Below are positions 1-9,631 of a stretch of 64,000 nt of DNA, in pieces. How positions within the stretch are numbered: the first letter of the stretch is position 1; every line of letters begins with the position of its first letter. Source of the DNA: Arion vulgaris (taxonomy: Eukaryota > Mollusca > Gastropoda > Stylommatophora > Arionidae); contig CM036755.1 in the NCBI GenBank assembly GCA_020796225.1, forward strand, positions 85,135,803 to 85,199,802. The letters are read 5' to 3'. The notes under the pieces were generated by a model. It saw nothing but the letters and a program-made list of their open reading frames with translations, searched no databases and was not told the origin of the DNA. A program made the position numbers and the translations under genes.

Positions 1-240
1 CTCTTCTCTGTCCAGGACATGATGTTATTTATGAGCCAATGTTCCGTGATATTCAGATCTTGTAGGATGTCTTTGTTTCTTCTATTCTCTGTCCAGGACA
101 TGATGTTATTTATGAGCCAATGTTCCGTGATATTCAGATCTTGTAGGATGTCTTTGTTTCTTCTCTTCTCTGTCCAGGATGTTCTAAGAACTTTTCTATA
201 GCACCTTGTTATGGCGGAAGTATTGAATAGATTCTCTTCA
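1..240 (-). mobile_element. Non-LTR retrotransposon C-terminal fragment with internal 81-bp duplication
   Basis: The minus strand reads through a stretch containing CYRKVLRTSWTEKRRN, which fits the region after the reverse transcriptase domain of many animal LINEs (pattern C-Y-R-R-x-L-R-I-x-W). Inside it an 81-bp (27-codon) unit is repeated two times plus a partial third, so the frame is kept. A related piece lies at 41.2 kb. The left edge is cut by the window. It is a relic; no catalytic motif is included here. Confidence 0.65.
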
Positions 241-877
241 AATTTGCTACTTGTTCGTTACAGTGTGCGTATGTTAACATATGTGGTAGGGAGGTATCAC
301 TATAATAAAATAGCTCTTTGCTCTGGTTCTTGTATACTCTAGTACAGATGACCCATATGTGCCTCTTTGCGGAAATGCGCGTATAGCATTAATTATACTT
401 TTTGCATTGTTACTTCAAACTCATTAGAAATATTATATCAATGTCTGTTTTGAGAAGTCAACAATATAACCTAATAGCCTCACACTAATTTTGGTATACG
501 CCTTTAACTAAAAGTCCGTCTCGCACTAATGACGTCAATTCTTTACTATGTTCAAGACCGAGTCCATATGGTGCATGGAAATGCAAGAATTGTTAAAAAA
601 AACATGGATTTCGTCCTGAATGTTGCTATTTTTGTCATCAATGTATTAAATGTATGTAAACATTAGTTTACTTCAACCATGCCAATGGACGCGTTAAATA
701 TATAGCACAAAGAAGGCAACTTCTAGATGGTATGATTGTTTGAATGGCAAAACCAAAAAGTATTTTCTAGCGTTGGGAACTTGTGGAGTTTACATGTAAG
801 TTTTCAAGTTATTTCATCAAATGGTTACAAAGATACACATTTTTATCTGTAGGCACGGTACGTTGACTGGACTATAA
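241..877. other. Unassigned AT-rich spacer
   Basis: No reading frame with recognisable motifs, no RNA gene and no obvious repeat was seen here. Confidence 0.5.
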
Positions 878-950
878 ACTAAATATTGTGACTAACATTT
901 ATACTAGACTAAATATTGTGACTAACATTTATACTAAACTAAATATCGAA
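878..950. repeat. Short 30-bp tandem repeat, about 2.4 copies
   Basis: The word ACTAAATATTGTGACTAACA recurs at 878 and 908 and begins again near 938. It lies directly upstream of the SINE insertion at 1004. Confidence 0.7.
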
Positions 951-992
951 AACGTAATAACTGTCCAGAAATATAAATGGGAACTTAATTAT

Positions 993-1288
993 AATATATT
1001 GTTGGTAAAAGTAAAGGAACCCTTTCATACCTCGTGGTATATAGGTCAACATAGTGTTAGGCCTGTATTTTTCATTGACACGATGCACACGATGGGTGAT
1101 GTGGTCAGCATCACGCCGGTTGCCTTTACTTTCCCAGAGCATGTGTGGTACCCAGTTGAGGCTGGGTCGACCTGAAAGCCGTCGCGGTCGGGAAAATTCC
1201 ACGCGCATTGTGGAGTTGAACCCAGACCACCAGCCTTGCGAAGCGAGTTCACTAACAACTACGCTACAGCGGCTCTCAATATATTGTT
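993..1288 (-). mobile_element. tRNA-derived SINE, copy 1, with target-site duplication
   Basis: The element occupies 1004-1277 and is flanked by the 11-bp duplication AATATATTGTT (993-1003 and 1278-1288). Read on the minus strand it opens with GAGAGCCGCTGTAGCGTAG. It then shows an A-box-like TAGCGTAGTTGTTAGTGA and a B-box-like GGGTTCAACTCC, the internal pol III promoter of a tRNA head. A body of about 150 bp follows, ending in a tail of CTTTAC-like words. The second copy at 10891-11169 matches along the full length. Family name unknown. The tRNA head is not a functional tRNA gene. Confidence 0.85.
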
Positions 1289-1433
1289 ATTAACAACATA
1301 ATGATGTAAAAATAGTTGTTGAAACTGAAATAATAATAACAAACACGTCATCAACGTCTTATCTGTTTTATTACATCAATTTGAAATACAAGTTCTTATA
1401 AATAGTAACCATTTTGAGTAGTACGTTTGAAAT

Positions 1434-1436
<3 letters not shown>

Positions 1437-1469
<33 letters not shown>
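1437..1469. repeat. (TTGA)n microsatellite
   Basis: About seven TGAT units. The same tetranucleotide forms the 3' tail of the I-like LINE at 58.08 kb, so this could mark an old LINE end, but no LINE body was seen next to it. Confidence 0.8.
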
Positions 1470-2085
1470 AGAACCAGCATCAGTACACTTTGTAGGATAA
1501 GCATCTGTGTTCAGAATTTCTTTCGTAGGTAGATTTCAGCAGAAACGTAAGAAACATGTAGCAAAGGGCAACTTAAAGAATGGTAAATATTTATTTTAAA
1601 ATACTATTGTTTTATGATTTTTGCTAGGGCAGCTGCTTTACAAGTGACATTATCAATTCTTAACTGCCAAGTGTTCTTTTAAAGACAAAACTTAAAAACA
1701 CGACTTTTGTTGTGTTGCGTCTACGATAGGAGACGAGATCTTGCTGGCTAAATTGAGGTAAAAGATCAATAGCCAAATGTTATAATATAATCGCTACACG
1801 CGTGTAACAACAGAGCAAACCAAACTAAGAAGAGATCATTCGTGGATGACCCGTGCTCAAGATGCTATTCAGAAAAGTATGTAGAGATATAAATTGTAAT
1901 CTTAGCAACGAATGGATACCAATGCCTGTTCACATCACCCTTATATTGCCTTCCACATACCGTTCGACAAATGATGCAAGTTCTTCTATAGTAAATGCGA
2001 AGTCCAAGGAATGGTGGATGAAGATACACGCTATTTTTATGCTATGCCATACACTGATATCTCATTGAATGACACAAAGCGTCGT
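1470..2085. other. Unassigned region
   Basis: Short frames with moderately protein-like composition occur between about 1840 and 2070, with a Cys-containing stretch, but all are interrupted by stops and no family is recognised. Nothing else was seen. Confidence 0.4.
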
Positions 2086-2290
2086 GCATGAGCATTACTA
2101 CAAACAGCACGATATGTATAACTACAAATGAGGACATCGGTGTCTGTGCTGTAACTAGAAGTACCCTAACAATGAAGATCAAGACGGCGTGCATGGGCAT
2201 TACTACAAACAGCACGATATGTATAACTACAAATGAGAACATCGGTGTCTGTGCTGTAACTAGAAGTACCCTAACAATGAAGATCAAAGC
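2086..2290. repeat. 105-bp tandem duplication
   Basis: The segment starting GCATGAGCATTACTACAAAC at 2086 recurs at 2191 with only a few substitutions. The period is a multiple of three, so frames stay open on both strands across it. Confidence 0.85.
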
Positions 2291-2788
2291 CTTAACCATG
2301 TCCATGAAGTGGTTGACATACACATACATCCATACTGCAGATATAATGATCTACTTAATAGTTATACTCAAGACATGTCAGGCTGACTGTATAATGCAGA
2401 TTGTGTTTCTATTACACATCTGAATAACACCTGCATTTGTCATGGCATAATGCTGAGTACAATAGCACGATATGATCGTACATATCTTCTGATTAATATA
2501 TCATTGATTGAGGAAGGACAATCAGTGGATATTGCAGACATCATCAATTCCATATCAGAAGTTGGGTATACAGAGGTCTTTGAAAACATATAACATTCTG
2601 CATTTCTATCAACACTCAAGAAGATGGTAGTGATACTTGAAACTACCAGAAACGAACACTTTATTAGAGTCACAAGACATTTGAGTAATCAACACAGAAA
2701 GAATGCGATTAGAAGATATAATCTGATAAAGATATTTTATAAAGAGATTGGAGAATATGTTAATCTGTCCGTAGTGTTGTGCTGCTGA
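2277..2788 (+). pseudogene. Possible decayed coding segment with an EGF-like cysteine pattern
   Basis: One plus-strand frame runs for about 170 codons with only two stops (a TGA near 2380 and a TAA near 2590). It includes NADCVSITHLNNTCICHG, whose C-x(9)-C-x-C spacing resembles part of an EGF-like module. The next ~45 residues are hydrophilic and helix-like, and after the second stop the frame stays open to 2788, where it enters the 57-bp repeat. In AT-rich DNA this length with two stops is only mildly improbable. It may be a pseudogene fragment, an exon relic or chance. No family is assigned. Confidence 0.25.
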
Positions 2789-2998
2789 TCCTTACATATC
2801 ACTCATCATTAATAAGTTGATGGTCAAGTAGTGTTGTGCTGCTGATCCTTACATATCACTCATCATTAATAAGTTGATGGTCAAGTAGTGTTGTGCTGCT
2901 GATCCTTACATAGCGCTCATCATTAATAAGTTGATTGTCAAGTAGTGTTGTGCTGCTGGTCCTTACATAGCGCTCATCATTAATAAGTTGATGGTCAA
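2771..2998. repeat. 57-bp minisatellite, 4 copies
   Basis: Units begin with GTAGTGTTGTGCTGCTG at 2771, 2828, 2885 and 2942, with a truncated fifth at 2999. Copies differ at only a few positions. Confidence 0.95.
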
Positions 2999-2999
2999 G

Positions 3000-3577
3000 T
3001 AGTGTTTCGATTTGAAGTTACCATAAATTGAAAAGTAAAAGTTGACGTGTTGTTTTTTTGTTGACATCATAAGTTGAATAGAATATATAATAATGTCAGC
3101 GGCTGATTTGTATTTCCAACAGCCTGCAGGAATAACAAAATTACAATTATACATACATACACATACACAAATACAGAATGTTAAAACGGTTATGATGTTA
3201 ACATACAAACACACATACTCAAATATAGAATGTTAAATTGGTTATGACGTTAACATTGTTAAAATGCTTCTGGCAGAAGAAGATGAGGCCCTGTTTTATC
3301 TGTAACTGTAATTGGAGTTACTTTTTCCCAGACACAATGCTCTCTTGTTCCCAGCCAGATTATGTTTGTGGCCGTCCATATAACTTCATCTGCTACTCGT
3401 TGTCATAGAAACTGTAAGAGTTGAAACTGTAGTAGCAATCTTCATATGTGTATGTGTAATAGGGTAGTTACAGTCGCTTAGAAAATCGGAGAAATCACGT
3501 AATAACTAAAGAGCACTAAAGTGCATGATTTTGGAACATTGACGTGAAATGGGTAGGATGTCAACGATGACAGGACC
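3000..3577. other. Unassigned spacer
   Basis: Contains loose TACA/CACA-rich repetition near 3150-3230 and no recognisable coding or RNA feature. Confidence 0.4.
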
Positions 3578-4440
3578 TCTTCTTCTTCTTCTTCTTGTGT
3601 CGTCACACTGCTACCGGGCTGTTGCCCAGTGTCGTGGTTTTCTGTTGTTGTCTTGCGCTGTTCTGGTGGCTTGTGTGATTGTTAGTTTTGCTCTTTGACA
3701 GGATTCTGCTACGCCATCTAACCATCTTTTCCGTGGTCTTCCTCTTGCCTTCTTTCCCGATATTCTGTTGTAGAAGACTCTGTATAATTTGGAGTTTGGA
3801 TGCATTCTTATTAAGTGGCCAAACCACTTCATTCTTTGTTTATCTATGTAATTCAAGCACGGTTTTGTGCCAACTTTCTTTTTTTATGCTGATGTTGGTG
3901 ATTCTGTCTTTTCTTGTGTTGTTGGTAACTTTTCGCAGGCAACGCATTTCACATGTAGTTATTTTTGTGACTGCGCTTTGTTCAATGTCCATGTTTGGCT
4001 CTGGTAACACAAAGTAGGTATAAAAATGCTGTTGATCATCTGTTGCTTAGCTGCCTTTGAAATTTGGTGGTGCTTTAACAATGGGGCTAGCTGGTAGGTT
4101 ACAGCATTTGCTTTTGTACTCTAGCCTCTATCTCTCTATCCAGTTTTCCATCTTCTGTGAATATGCTTCCTAAGTATTTGAATTCTTTCACTTGGTTTAT
4201 TTTAGTGCCATTGACATGGATGCCTAGATTATTATGTTTTCTTCCCATTTTCATTGTTTCTGTTTTAGTGTTGTTGATTTTCATGTCATGTTTTACACAA
4301 TTTTTGTTCAAGGTGTCAATATGATGTTGTAGATCTTGTTCATTTTGATGTATCAGGCACTGATCATATGCAAACAGCAGTTCATTTATTTCATCATTAT
4401 CTGAATTTGACTCTAGAGTTATTTTATCCATCAGGACAGT
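3578..4440 (-). mobile_element. LINE type A, copy 1, 5'-truncated, catalytic motif broken
   Basis: Minus-strand frames give the end of a non-LTR reverse transcriptase and its C-terminal region. In order: INELLFAYDQC (RT motif C region), then NQVKEFKYLGSIF (thumb), then a frame change, then RMKWFGHLIRM and KARGRPRKRWLDGV near the C-terminus. The catalytic F-A-D-D reads F-A-Y-D; the codon at 4368-4366 is TAT where GAT is expected, so it is inactive. The 3' end at 3578-3596 is an (AAG)n tail on the minus strand. The 5' break falls at a (GA)n tract. It is the same family as the copy at 63.59 kb and is related to those at 7.05 and 38.33 kb. The clade was not resolved by eye. Confidence 0.88.
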
Positions 4441-4461
4441 AACAAGAAACGAAGATGAACA

Positions 4462-4495
4462 ACGAAAGAGAGAGAGAGAGAGAGAGAGAGTGAGA
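4462..4495. repeat. (GA)n microsatellite
   Basis: About 13 GA units at the 5' break of the LINE fragment. Confidence 0.9.
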
Positions 4496-4499
4496 GATA

Positions 4500-4989
4500 G
4501 GGGCAATTGCCATAGGGACGTTGTGTTTTTGGACCAACCAGACAAGGTTTCCTATGTTCTTTCATTTTTGGTGTAATTTCAATTCAATGGTTAACCTGTA
4601 CACCAGCAACAAGAACACTATTGGCAGAAGACTCTTATGATTTTAAACAGAAATATCGTCTCTTGTAACCTGCAATACTCACAGCATAATAGTTTAACAG
4701 ATTTCCTTAAGTCAGTAGACACATTCCTTTGCTGTCTTTAGGAAGAACAGACGGTATGAATCTCATTAATCTGTACTGACAATCAGACAGTGTGTTCAAC
4801 TTGGGTTCCTGCATCTTTAGAGACTTTCTTGCTGGTCAAGAAGTTACTATGGTAGGCTAACATTTTCATGAAACCTGTGTTCTAGATTGGTTCAAGCAAG
4901 TTCAAGGTCACATGTTTGCAGGAGTACAGACCGGAGCAGAAGGCAAGACATAAGATTCAAGTAACTAATTGAAATTATTGTTATTCAGA
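4500..4989. other. Unassigned spacer
   Basis: No repeat or coding feature that can be supported. Confidence 0.4.
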
Positions 4990-5200
4990 TATATTGTTGC
5001 ATAGATTATCTTCTTCTTCATCTTCTTCTTCTTACGCTCCATATCGGCCACCTGTTAACAACTCTGTTTGATTTGTATGTGATCTGATCCTCAGAAGCAT
5101 TGTACGTCAGGCCAGTTCAGTTATGAGATTACAAGTAAGCCAGCACATCCGATTTTGCGATTCTTTTTACTTACTGGGTAGCTTCCCTTTATTCTATATC
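4990..5200. repeat. Interspersed repeat module, copy 1
   Basis: A CTT-rich tract is followed by CGCTCCATATCGGCCACCTG and then by a segment ending TTTTTACTTACTGGGTAGCTTCCC. The same order of words recurs at 50870-51100. A shorter related stretch (TTTGATTTACTAAGG then TTTCCCTAG) lies at 58930-58960. It may be a retroposon 3' end; no coding capacity was seen. Confidence 0.6.
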
Positions 5201-5224
5201 AGTTGTCTCTTACAACATGTCTTG

Positions 5225-5910
5225 TAAGTCGCAGTGACACCATACGGACGGGTTGCAGTGGCTACATACGAACGGGTTGCAGTGACACCATACGAACGGG
5301 TTGCAGTGACACCATACGGACGGGTTGCAGTGACACCATACGGACGGGTTGCAGTGGCTACATACGGACGGGTTGCAGTAGCTACATACGGACGGGTTGC
5401 AGTGACACCATACGGACGGCTTGTAGTGACTACATACGGACGGGTTGCAGTGACACCATACGGACGGGTTGCAGTGACACCATACGGACGGGTTGCAGTG
5501 ACACCATACGGACGGGTTGCAGTGACACCATACGGACGGGTTGCAGTGGCTACATACGGACGGGTTGCAGTGGCTACATACGAACGGGTTGCAGTGGCTA
5601 CGTACGGACGGGTTGCAGTGACACCATACGGAAGGGTTGCAGTGGCTACATACGGACGGGTTGCAGTGGCTACATACGAACGGGTTGAAGTGGCTACATA
5701 CGAACGGGTTGAAGTGGCTACATACGAACGGGTTGCAGTGGCTACATACGGACGGGTTGCAGTGGCTACATACGGACGGGTTGCAGTGGCTACATACGGA
5801 CGGGTCGCAGTGGCTACATACGGACGGGTCGCAGCGGCTACATACGGACGGGTCGCAGTGGCTACATACGGACTGGTCGCAGCGGTACCATACGAACGGG
5901 CATCGATTGC
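5225..5910. repeat. 24-bp minisatellite, about 28 copies
   Basis: The unit is CAGTG(A/G)C(A/T)(C)CATACGGACGGGTTG. Two main variants differ in the middle (GACACCATA and GGCTACATA) and come in runs, so copies spread in blocks. Because 24 is a multiple of three, the array translates as repeated RVAVTPYG/RVAVATYG on the plus strand. This long frame is read as a by-product of the repeat, not as a gene. Confidence 0.97.
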
Positions 5911-5964
5911 AAAACTAATTAGTTAATTATAACAATCAAAAATTAATTTTAATGAAAACTGATA

Positions 5965-6060
5965 TTTGTCTTTGAAACTGAGATATTTTGAACATATACA
6001 AAACTCAAGAAAGGGCTGGAGAAGACCATCATGGAAGGATGCATCTCTTGGAAACATTTG
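5965..6060 (+). mobile_element. Short LINE C-terminal remnant
   Basis: The words for EIF-TYT-L-KGLE-TIMEG match the start of the LINE C-terminal fragment at 51.4 kb (EIFWTYKRHEGLERTLMEGG). No catalytic region is present. Confidence 0.45.
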
Positions 6061-6170
6061 AACTAGACTTCTGGTATGCATATGGGGTAATGTATATGCA
6101 TATGTAATCCACTGTGTGTATATTTCTGTACATCTACATATGTTTCTAGACATTATTCTTGTCCAAATTT

Positions 6171-6262
6171 GACAGCTATGTAAGACATTCTAACGTCTGG
6201 GCAGAGAAGAACAACTGACAGCTATGAGAGACATTCTAACATCTGGGCAGAGAAGAACCACT
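6171..6262. repeat. 46-bp tandem duplication
   Basis: GACAGCTATG(T/A)(A/G)AGACATTC begins at 6171 and again at 6217, each followed by TCTGGGCAGAGAAGAAC. Confidence 0.9.
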
Positions 6263-6309
6263 GACATTGAAAATACTGTAGATTTAGTACGGGTATTCTT
6301 TCCTAGAAT

Positions 6310-6922
6310 TTTTGTCCATTTCTCGTACCTTACTTTGATCATGTTTTGTTATGTCGTCAATAGCGAATTTGTTCACTTCTAGTATCTTACTTTGATCATG
6401 TTTTGTTATGTCGTCAATAGCGAATTTGTTCACTTCTTGTATCTTACTTTGATCATGTTTTGTTATGTCGTCAATAGTGAATTTGTTCACTTCTTGTATC
6501 TTACTTTGATCATGTTTTGTTATGTCGTCAATAGCGAATTTGTTCACTTCTTGTATCTTACTTTGATCATGTTTTGTTATGTCGTCAATAGTGAATTTGT
6601 TCACTTCTAGTATCTTACTTTGATCATGTTTTGTTATGTCGTCAATAGTGAATTTGTTCACTTCTTGTATCTTACTTTGATCATGTTTTGTTATGTCGTC
6701 AATAATGAATTTGTTCACTTCTTGTATCTTACTTTGATCATGTTTTGTTATGTCGTCAATAGCGAATTTGTTCACTTCTAGTATCTTACTTTGATCATGT
6801 TTTGTTATGTCGTCAATAGTGAATTTGTTCACTTCTTGTATCTTACTTTGATCATGTTTTGTTATGTCGTCAATAGCGAATTTGTTCACTTCTTGTATCT
6901 TACTTTGATCATGTTTTGTCTA
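6310..6922. repeat. 57-bp minisatellite, about 10.7 copies
   Basis: The unit starts TCTTACTTTGATCATGTTTT and continues through GTCGTCAATAG. Copies differ mainly at two sites (AGCG/AGTG and TTGTA/TAGTA). The period is 19 codons, giving an uninterrupted minus-strand frame of repeated VNKF(A/T)IDDITKHDQSKI. No promoter or other coding evidence was seen, so it is reported as a repeat only. Confidence 0.96.
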
Positions 6923-6924
6923 TT

Positions 6925-7052
6925 GTCTGTCCCCAGGTGGATGATAAAATTGTTTGTCCACTCTTGTCGTTAAACGTACGGGTGGGAGCTTTCATTTGCG
7001 TTCCAGTGCCAAATGAGTCACCCGTGTTGTGTTATATCCGTGTTTATTGAGT
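6925..7052 (-). mobile_element. LINE-associated segment shared with 38.36 kb
   Basis: TTTGTCCACTCTTG..GTTAAACGTACGGGTGG and GTGTTGTGTTATAT..GTGTT align with words in the same order at 38360-38450. Both lie at the 3' side of minus-strand LINE fragments, so this is probably shared LINE 3' flank or 3' UTR. Confidence 0.5.
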
Positions 7053-7960
7053 TATCTTATCTTATCTTATCTTAACCACATTTGCCCTGAAGCGTCGTGG
7101 GGAGAGTTAGTTTCCTATCTTGTGCCAGGTGTGTTGCGCTTGACGTTGTCAGTCCATGCTTTCGCAGGGACTCTGAGATGTTATCTATCCATCTTGTTCT
7201 TGGCCTGCCTCGTGCTCTGCGCCCTGAGTGTCGATTATTATAGGCACGTGATGGTAGTAAATGTGGTTCCATTCTCATTAAATGGCCGAACCACTTGAAT
7301 CTTTGCTTCTCGATGTACTGTATGCATGGTATAGTACCAACGATGCTTCTGATATTCTCGTTTCTCACTCTATCTCGCCTTGTAACGTTGACAGCTTTTC
7401 GTAGACATCTCATTTCACATGTTGTAATCTTTCTTTCTTGTGTCTTAGTCAGGGCCATGTTTGGCACTGATATCAGAGAGTTGGAATAAATATGCAGTTT
7501 ATCAGTTGTCGTTTGACTGCCATGTTAATGCTTGGATGTTTTAATAGTGGTGACAGTTGGTATGTCACTGCGTTTGCCTTCTGGCATCTGGTCTCGATTT
7601 CTCTGTCCATCTTTCCATCTGCTGTGAATATACTCCCGAGATATTTGAATTCTGGAGTCTGTTGTATTTTGACATTATTCACGTGTATATTTAGTTGACC
7701 TGTTGACCTGCTTATTGTCATGACTTCTGTTTTGGAGGTGTTAATTTTCATGTTATATTTTTCGCATGTCGCTTGCAGTGCATTTATGTGTTGTTGAAGT
7801 GTGTGTTCGTTGTTGTAAATTATACTCTGATCATCTGCAAAGAGTAGTTCGTTTATTAAATTGTAGTTGTTATCGAGGTTGTTATTTGAGTGCGTCTTTA
7901 TATTGTCTATCCATCTTTTCTTGGTCTTCCCTTGGTTTAGTACTTGATCTCGTTTTATTG
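7053..7960 (-). mobile_element. LINE related to type A, copy 2, 5'-truncated
   Basis: Minus-strand frames read in order: ELLFADDQSIIYNN (intact F-A-D-D), MKINTSKTEVMTIS, TPEFKYLGSIFTADGKMDRE, LSPLLKHPSINMAVKRQL, then after a small frame break near 7470 MRCLRKAVNVTRRDRVRN, RFKWFGHLMRM and RARGRPRTRWID. This is the end of the RT, the thumb and the C-terminal tail of a non-LTR retrotransposon. The 3' end carries a (TAAGA)n tail (7053-7075 on the plus strand as TTATC repeats). A further R-G-R-P-like word at 7905-7960 suggests a second overlapping fragment. Confidence 0.88.
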
Positions 7961-8109
7961 TATCGCGTTTTTTATGATGTCAATATCCAATTTGATAATA
8001 CATTGGTCTACTGACATGAGCCATGGAAAATCCAGTGTTGTATGCCAACTTGGTTGAAAAAACATATTCTTGAAGTACACACCTATGTAGTTGGACTAAA
8101 TAAAACCCC

Positions 8110-8640
8110 GATTTTCTCTCTAGTGATGTATTTCTCCCTAGTGATGTATTTCTCCCTAGTGATGTATTTCTCCCTAGTGATGTATTTCTCCCTAGTGATG
8201 TATTTCTCTCTAGTGATGTATTTCTCCCTAGTGATGTATTTCTCCCTAGTGATGTATTTCTCTCTAGTGATGTATTTCTCCCTAGTGATGTATTTCTCCC
8301 TAGTGATGTATTTCTCCCTAGTGATGTATTTCTCCCTAGTGATGTATTTCTCCTTAGTGATGTATTTCTCCCTAGTGATGTATTTCTCCCTAGTGATGTA
8401 TTTCTCCTTAGTGATGTATTTCTCCCTAGTGATGTATTTCTCCCTAGTGATGTATTTCTCCTTAGTGATGTATTTCTCCCTAGTGATGTATTTCTCCCTA
8501 GTGATGTATTTCTCCCTAGTGATGTATTTCTCCCTAGTGATGTATTTCTCCCTAGTGATGTATTTCTCCCTAGTGATGTATTTCTCCTAGTGATGTATTT
8601 TTCCCTAGTGATGTATTTCTCCTAGTGATGTATATTACTC
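8110..8640. repeat. 18-bp minisatellite, about 29 copies
   Basis: The unit TGATGTATTTCTCCCTAG is repeated head to tail, with C/T variants CTCTCTAG and CTCCTTAG scattered through it. The last copies lose single bases. It translates as SLVMYF repeats on the plus strand, a consequence of the six-codon period. Confidence 0.97.
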
Positions 8641-9179
8641 TTACCTCTAAATTTGAGTAAGGTTTGCCTGAATGGTGATGGAAAATGGAGAAAAACAAAT
8701 CAAGCATTCAAACACAAATCGGTTTTAGGCGCCATGTTAGACGCTATGATTATATCAGAATTTATATCCAGTGTATTAAAAAAAAGAATAACCTGTTTGA
8801 CAGATTGACATTCTTATCTCGTCGTCTCTGGGGGATGTTCATCCAGTAGCTCTCTTCCCTGAAGAGAGATATACATGATCGTTAGTTTCTGCATATTGTT
8901 GTTGATTAATCTGAATATATTGTTGTCATCAAGTAGACTATTGTTCTTATTTAATTATCGTCAATACAGACAAGAATAAACAACTGTTAGAGTCATATTT
9001 TCTGCTAGGATACAATTATTTTATGTTATCTGAATGAATATGCGACTTATCATATACAATTAGTTTATGTCCTCTGTATGAATATGTGACTTATCATTTA
9101 CAATTATTTTATGTTTACTGTAATTGGCATTAGATATTAGTCTCACATTTAATATTAATCAAATATTTAATTTTGATGT
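8641..9179. other. Unassigned spacer left of the large array
   Basis: Contains a loose duplication near 9000-9120 (TGAATATG(C/T)GACTTATCAT repeated). Nothing else recognised. Confidence 0.5.
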
Positions 9180-9631
9180 CGCAGTTAGTTTTTGTTTCCA
9201 TGTTTGTATGCACAAGCACAAGAAGAGAATTGATTTTTGTCAGACTTTACATTTTCATAGACTTCAACAATTATCTTCGTACCCAGAACGTCATACTTCT
9301 TCTAAGCATGCACATTTAGTAACTGAGAAAATATGCATGAATGAAAGTATATAACTCAAGTCAAACGATTGCTTTAGATAGCATCTGACATTGCTTTAGT
9401 TATTTAGTACTTGTGTAATGCACACAAATATTTGAGCGGTCTGTATTAATTTAGTAAGATATGTCATAAAGTACAGAGTTCTCATTTGGAAAATCTCAAA
9501 ACAAAGATTAACAGATCATGGTAAAATAATATATCATAGTAAAATTCAGATCTGGTAAAATCTAATATAATCTCACAGATCATGGTAAAAATCGTATATA
9601 TCATGGTAAACAAATTCATGAGATCATGGTA
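9180..9631. repeat. Array left edge, partial unit
   Basis: Similarity to the unit begins around 9180-9240 (CACAAGCACAAGAAG, then the ACATTTTCATAGACTTCAAC block) and runs through a short 21-bp block at 9500-9630. Divergence from internal units is higher than between internal units, as is common at array edges. Confidence 0.8.

Noticed and set aside
888..1175. Plus-strand frame of 95 codons overlapping the first SINE
   Set aside because: It covers a 30-bp repeat and SINE body; no independent support.
1160..1277. tRNA gene
   Set aside because: A- and B-box-like words are present, but they form the head of a SINE with a body, tail and target-site duplications; the cloverleaf is not convincing.
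5234..5926. Long plus-strand frame of repeated RVAVTPYG
   Set aside because: Entirely explained by the 24-bp minisatellite, whose period is a multiple of three; no promoter, splice site or conservation signal.
6284..8590. Possible CRISPR array in the regular 57-bp and 18-bp repeats
   Set aside because: Units are strictly head to tail with no unique spacers, no cas genes, and the window is eukaryotic.
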